NCBI GenBank assembly: GCA_022823725.1
Contig: JAJEHL010000023.1
Location: 1 to 64,000, forward strand
Direction of reading: 5' to 3'
DNA length: 64,000 bases
Source of the DNA: Candidatus Latescibacterota bacterium
GTDB taxonomy: Bacteria; Latescibacterota; UBA2968
The position numbers were made by a program, and so were the translations under genes. Every line of letters starts with the position of its first letter. The stretch's first letter is position 1. This document shows, in pieces, positions 60,801 through 64,000 of the stretch. The notes beneath the pieces were generated by a model. It did no database searches, had not been told where the DNA came from, and was given only the letters and a program-made list of their open reading frames with translations.

Positions 60801-60857
60801 TTTTGGAACTACCCTCCAAAATAGTTGAACTAATTTGGAACTTGCTCCAAAATAGTT
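60801..60857. promoter_or_regulatory. Two tandem dyads upstream of the permease gene
   Basis: Two similar units (60801-60826 and 60834-60857) each contain TTTGGAACT, then TCCAAAATAGTT, about 32 bases apart. Within each, TTTGGA and TCCAAA form an inverted repeat. The spacing of about three helical turns is that of tandem protein-binding sites. Confidence 0.6.
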
Positions 60858-60878
60858 CAGTTTTAAGGCATAGATTAT

Positions 60879-60928
60879 TGGTGTCCAAAGTGTCCGAAAA
60901 CGGACACCACTGTATCATTATCGGACAC
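60879..60928. promoter_or_regulatory. Clustered inverted repeats, probable enhancer-binding sites
   Basis: GTGTCCGAAAACGGACAC at 60890-60907 is a perfect palindrome with 7-bp arms. Overlapping it, TGGTGTCC at 60879-60886 pairs with GGACACCA at 60902-60909, and a further CGGACAC lies at 60922-60928. They lie 86-110 bases upstream of the -24 element of the sigma-54 promoter, the usual position for an NtrC-type activator. Confidence 0.75.
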
Positions 60929-60992
60929 TTGCGTGAGGACATCAAATCCCTCTTTTCACTTAACCTGTTGAAAAATATACACAAACGGTTTT

Positions 60993-61008
60993 TGGCACGG
61001 TTATTGCT
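60993..61008 (+). promoter_or_regulatory. Sigma-54 (RpoN) promoter of the permease gene
   Basis: TGGCACG-N4-TTGCT matches the -24/-12 consensus, with GG and GC separated by exactly 10 bases. It lies 53 bases before the ATG at 61061, and a bEBP-type dyad cluster lies upstream. Transcription would need RpoN and an ATP-hydrolysing activator. Confidence 0.85.
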
Positions 61009-61060
61009 TGAATTAAAAATAAAACTTGATAGCCTATCTTATTTTTTTCCAGGAGGAGCC

Positions 61061-63442
61061 ATGTTCAAAAACCACATCACCGTCGCCATCCGCACACTCT
61101 TGCGCCACAAAGTCTATTCTTTTGTCAACATCTCTGGACTCGCCGTTGGTATCGCGTGCTGCATGTTGATCATGCTCTTTGTACAGGATGAACTGAGCTA
61201 CGATCGATTTCACAAAAATGCTGGCCAAATCTATCGCGTTTTGTGGAACGGCCGATACGGCGACAACGAATGGACCATTCCCTATGTTGAAGTTCCCATA
61301 TCTGAAACTCTAAAAGAACGATTTCCAGAGGTCGTTCACAGCACGCGATTGAGGCGAGAAAGCCAAACTATCCACCGAGAATCGAATTATGTCATAGAGA
61401 AAAATTTCTACTACGCGGAAGGCAGCTTCTTCAATGTCTTTACCGTCCCCTTCATCGCGGGAGATCCCACAACAGCACTCAATGCCCCCAACGCTGTCAT
61501 CCTCACAGAACAAAGCGCGCAGCGTTACTTTCCCAATCGCGACCCAATGGGACAAACCCTTGACCTCAACGATGGCAAATCACTCCAAGTAACGGGCGTG
61601 GTCAAAGCATTCCCACCCCAGTCCCATTTTCACTTCGACTTTCTCGCCTCCCTCAAAACACTTCCCATTATCGAGAGCAGAAAATCCGCCTGGGGATCGG
61701 CCACTGTTTATACGTACCTCGTGTTAAAAGACGGGGCATCTGCTTCGGAATTGCAAACCAAATTTACAGCTTATGTTCGCGAACACATCTTGAGCAAAAT
61801 GCCTCCTATGCCCGGCTACCACACCAACTACCTCATCCAACCCCTCACAGACATCCATTTACATTCAAACCTCAGATATGAAATCACAGCAAACAGCAAC
61901 ATCATGTATGTCTATATATTTTCACTCATCGCAATTTTTGTCCTGATACTCGCCTGCATTAACTTCGTCAACCTCTCCACAGCGCGTTCATCAACCCGTG
62001 CCCGCGAAGTCGGCGTTCGAAAAGTCCTCGGCTCTCACCGCTCGCAACTCATTCGCCAATTCTTCTCAGAATCCACCATCTGCGTCGCCTTCTCAAGTAT
62101 TCTGGCAATTGGATTATGCGAATTGGGGCTACCACTGCTCAACGGCCTTGCAAACAAACACCTCACAATGGGCAGCCTGATCGCGCCCCATGTACTCATT
62201 GGATTATTTGCTCTCATCATCGTCGTCAGCCTCCTATCCGGCATGTATCCAGCACTTTACCTCTCCTCATTCTGGCCTGTTACAGCGCTCAAAGGATATA
62301 TATCATCGGGCAAAGCCTATCTTCGCAATGGACTGGTCATCGCACAGTTTTGCATTTCCATCAGTCTATTGGTCGGCACCCTCGTCGTTCGCAACCAGCT
62401 TCATTTCGCACAAAACAAACACCTCGGATTCGACAAGGAACACGTCCTCATACTCCGGGAGATACCGCGTACCCTGACCTCTCCCAGACAAGCCATGACA
62501 TTCAGAGACCAATTCGAAACACTGCCACAGGTCGCTACAGCCTCACTCAATACGGGCGTACCGGGGCGTGATTTTGATTCCATGCTCTTCGTACCCGAAC
62601 AACCGGCAAATTATGAAAAAACATCCCTCACATACACATTGGTAGATGAAAAATACGTCGAAGCACTGAATATAGAAATTTTAGAAGGCCGCAACTTTTC
62701 TCCCACAGAACATGCAACAGATGTCTCTGCATTTCTCGTCAATCAATCCGCCGTCAAAGCACTGGGATGGCAAACTGCACTCGGCAAAAAACTCAAAAGA
62801 GGCAGCGGAACCGAAGGCCCGATTATCGGCGTAGTATCCGATTTCCACATCGGCTCACTCAAACAGGAAATTGAGCCGCTCGTATTGCCCTATCTATACC
62901 GACTTCCAATGTACCTTGCCATTCGCCTTCACCCCGGCAATGTCGCAGAAGCCATTTCTGCGGTTGAAGAAACCTGGAAAAAACTCGCTCCAAATCAGCC
63001 CTTCAACTACACATTTTTGGATCAGGATTACGCCAAGCTCTACAACCGGGAGCAACAAATGTCTCACGTATTCCAAATCTTTTCCGGCCTCGCCATACTC
63101 ATCGCCTGCCTCGGCCTCTTTGGTCTGGCTGCGTTTACCACCCAACAGCGCACCAAAGAAATCGGCATTCGCAAAATCCTCGGTGCCTCTGTCTCAGGCA
63201 TTGTATGCTTGCTCTCCAAAGACTTTCTCAAACTCGTCCTCATCGCCAATCTCATAGCCTGGCCAATTGCATACTACGCGATGAACCAGTGGCTCCAGAG
63301 CTTCGCTTACCGCATCAACCTGGGCATCAGCACGTTTATCCTGAGCGGCCTCATCGCCTTGCTCATCGCGCTTCTGACCGTCTGCTATCAAGCCATCAAA
63401 GCTGCGCGGGCGAATCCGGTGGAGGCACTACGGTATGAGTAA
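61061..63442 (+). CDS. MacB/FtsX-type ABC transporter permease
   Basis: The ATG at 61061 follows AGGAGG; the frame is open further upstream, but that part covers the promoter. The 793-residue protein has an N-terminal transmembrane helix (V-Y-S-F-V-N-I-S-G-L-A-V-G), a MacB-type periplasmic domain to about 270, an FtsX block with three helices near 285-420, a second periplasmic segment, and a second FtsX block at the C-terminus (C-L-G-L-F-G-L-A-A and N-P-V-E-A-L-R). T-K-E-I-G-I-R-K-I-L-G and V-G-V-R-K-V-L-G are the paired coupling segments. No ATPase gene is in the window. Role in export or envelope stress is likely. Confidence 0.88.
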   Translation: MFKNHITVAIRTLLRHKVYSFVNISGLAVGIACCMLIMLFVQDELSYDRFHKNAGQIYRVLWNGRYGDNEWTIPYVEVPISETLKERFPEVVHSTRLRRESQTIHRESNYVIEKNFYYAEGSFFNVFTVPFIAGDPTTALNAPNAVILTEQSAQRYFPNRDPMGQTLDLNDGKSLQVTGVVKAFPPQSHFHFDFLASLKTLPIIESRKSAWGSATVYTYLVLKDGASASELQTKFTAYVREHILSKMPPMPGYHTNYLIQPLTDIHLHSNLRYEITANSNIMYVYIFSLIAIFVLILACINFVNLSTARSSTRAREVGVRKVLGSHRSQLIRQFFSESTICVAFSSILAIGLCELGLPLLNGLANKHLTMGSLIAPHVLIGLFALIIVVSLLSGMYPALYLSSFWPVTALKGYISSGKAYLRNGLVIAQFCISISLLVGTLVVRNQLHFAQNKHLGFDKEHVLILREIPRTLTSPRQAMTFRDQFETLPQVATASLNTGVPGRDFDSMLFVPEQPANYEKTSLTYTLVDEKYVEALNIEILEGRNFSPTEHATDVSAFLVNQSAVKALGWQTALGKKLKRGSGTEGPIIGVVSDFHIGSLKQEIEPLVLPYLYRLPMYLAIRLHPGNVAEAISAVEETWKKLAPNQPFNYTFLDQDYAKLYNREQQMSHVFQIFSGLAILIACLGLFGLAAFTTQQRTKEIGIRKILGASVSGIVCLLSKDFLKLVLIANLIAWPIAYYAMNQWLQSFAYRINLGISTFILSGLIALLIALLTVCYQAIKAARANPVEALRYE

Positions 63443-63527
63443 TGACAGAGATAAGAGAGCCTACCTCTATTCACACGCTTGACATACTGTGTTCAAAACC
63501 GTATTTTCCGCGTCAAAGGAGAACACC

Positions 63528-64000
63528 GTGTTTGAACCCAGTATGAAAACATTTTACGACGCCAATGGCTACCTCGTCGTAAAAAACCTCTTTCAAAAAG
63601 AAGAACTCGCCGACGTTATTCATCGCACCGACGAGATTGTAGCCGATCCGGACCGCGCACCCGAGGGCGTCTCAATTGGCCTTGAAGGCAATACCGTAAC
63701 AGACAAATCAAATCCAGAAGCGCAAAATCACAGTGTGCGCGTTCTCGCATTTGTCGTGCGCTTTGACCCCACCTATCACCCCATTGCCAGAAATCCCAAA
63801 TTACTCGCACTCGTACGCGGCTTAATTGGACCGCGCATTCGCGTTTTTCGCGACCAGATGCTGCTCAAACCACCGGGTGGTCAGGCCAAACCAGCGCACC
63901 AGGACCAGAGCTATTTTCGCGTACAACCCATCAATGGTCTCGTCACCGCCTGGATTGCCTTAGACGAGGCCACAGATATCAATGGTTGCATGCGTTATGT
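63528..64000 (+). CDS. Phytanoyl-CoA dioxygenase (PhyH) family protein, 3' end outside the window
   Basis: The start is a GTG at 63528, 6 bases after AAAGGAG at 63515-63521. The visible 157 residues open F-Y-D-A-N-G-Y-L-V-V-K-N-L and contain the iron-binding H-Q-D in K-P-A-H-Q-D-Q-S-Y-F. The distal histidine and arginine lie beyond the right edge. It is a second PhyH-type oxygenase, only distantly like the one at 7270. Confidence 0.85.
   Translation, partial: MFEPSMKTFYDANGYLVVKNLFQKEELADVIHRTDEIVADPDRAPEGVSIGLEGNTVTDKSNPEAQNHSVRVLAFVVRFDPTYHPIARNPKLLALVRGLIGPRIRVFRDQMLLKPPGGQAKPAHQDQSYFRVQPINGLVTAWIALDEATDINGCMRY

Noticed and set aside
1-64000. tRNA, rRNA or CRISPR arrays
   Set aside because: I looked for T-loop and array-like patterns by eye and found none; a program scan would be needed to exclude a tRNA.

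Overview
The window looks like a chromosome segment from an uncultured Gram-negative bacterium that degrades carbohydrates. Beta-barrel, LolA-like, RND and lipoprotein genes point to an outer membrane. Base composition is near 50% GC. The mix of families (five Gfo/Idh/MocA oxidoreductases, two phytanoyl-CoA dioxygenase-like proteins, three sulfatases, three MDR dehydrogenases, two TIM-barrel sugar isomerases and a secreted protein ending in dockerin-like EF-hands) resembles what is known from Latescibacterota and Poribacteria lineages. That placement is inference from gene content only.

Layout. 1-5.0 kb is an accessory patch: the end of an insertion sequence, a truncated PIN-like gene, a frameshifted DUF2283 gene, and a two-gene restriction-modification module (HTH-methylase-specificity fusion facing a PD-(D/E)XK-like protein). 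The module is bracketed by a 119-bp direct repeat made of the 3' end of the neighbouring secreted-protein gene. 4.4-11.8 kb is a seven-gene minus-strand operon around a sialate O-acetylesterase-like enzyme, two MDR dehydrogenases, two atypical Gfo/Idh proteins and a PhyH-type dioxygenase. 11.8-15.2 kb is a second accessory patch: a gene-poor stretch, a GmrSD-like DUF262/DUF1524 protein and a MntA-HepT-like NTase/HEPN pair. 15.2-18.1 kb has tandem amidohydrolases plus an HpcH/HpaI aldolase, followed by an unidentified overlapping gene pair (18.3-19.1 kb).

19.2-31.5 kb holds more sugar metabolism: an orphan solute-binding lipoprotein with a Gfo/Idh enzyme, a Kef-type antiporter with CBS domains, and two clusters of sugar isomerase/epimerase with Gfo/Idh and MDR genes, interleaved with a PAC2 protein and a threonine aldolase. 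31.7-34.6 kb encodes exported proteins. 34.7-38.5 kb is a minus-strand run with two different PRPP synthetase paralogues, hisI, a GNAT and a methyltransferase. 39-46 kb is mostly housekeeping and envelope: MraY-like transferase, M20 hydrolase, NadA, mannose-1-phosphate guanylyltransferase, an archaeal-type TrmY, a LolA-like protein and VanZ.

46-58.8 kb has three sulfatases, an RND exporter with LolA-like and beta-barrel partners, an MpaB-like oxygenase, an EVE protein and two M19 dipeptidases. 59.4-64 kb has an adenosine-deaminase-like enzyme, a large FtsX/MacB-type permease preceded by a very clear sigma-54 promoter with upstream dyads, and the start of a second PhyH protein.

The most unusual signals are (i) the R-M module flanked by gene-3'-end repeats whose coding differences are all silent, (ii) the sigma-54/enhancer-like control region of the permease, (iii) the divergent second PRPP synthetase, (iv) TrmY in a bacterium, and (v) two Gfo/Idh proteins lacking the EKP lysine in one operon. 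I saw no rRNA, tRNA or CRISPR array. No search or folding program was run; family names are recognised from motifs.
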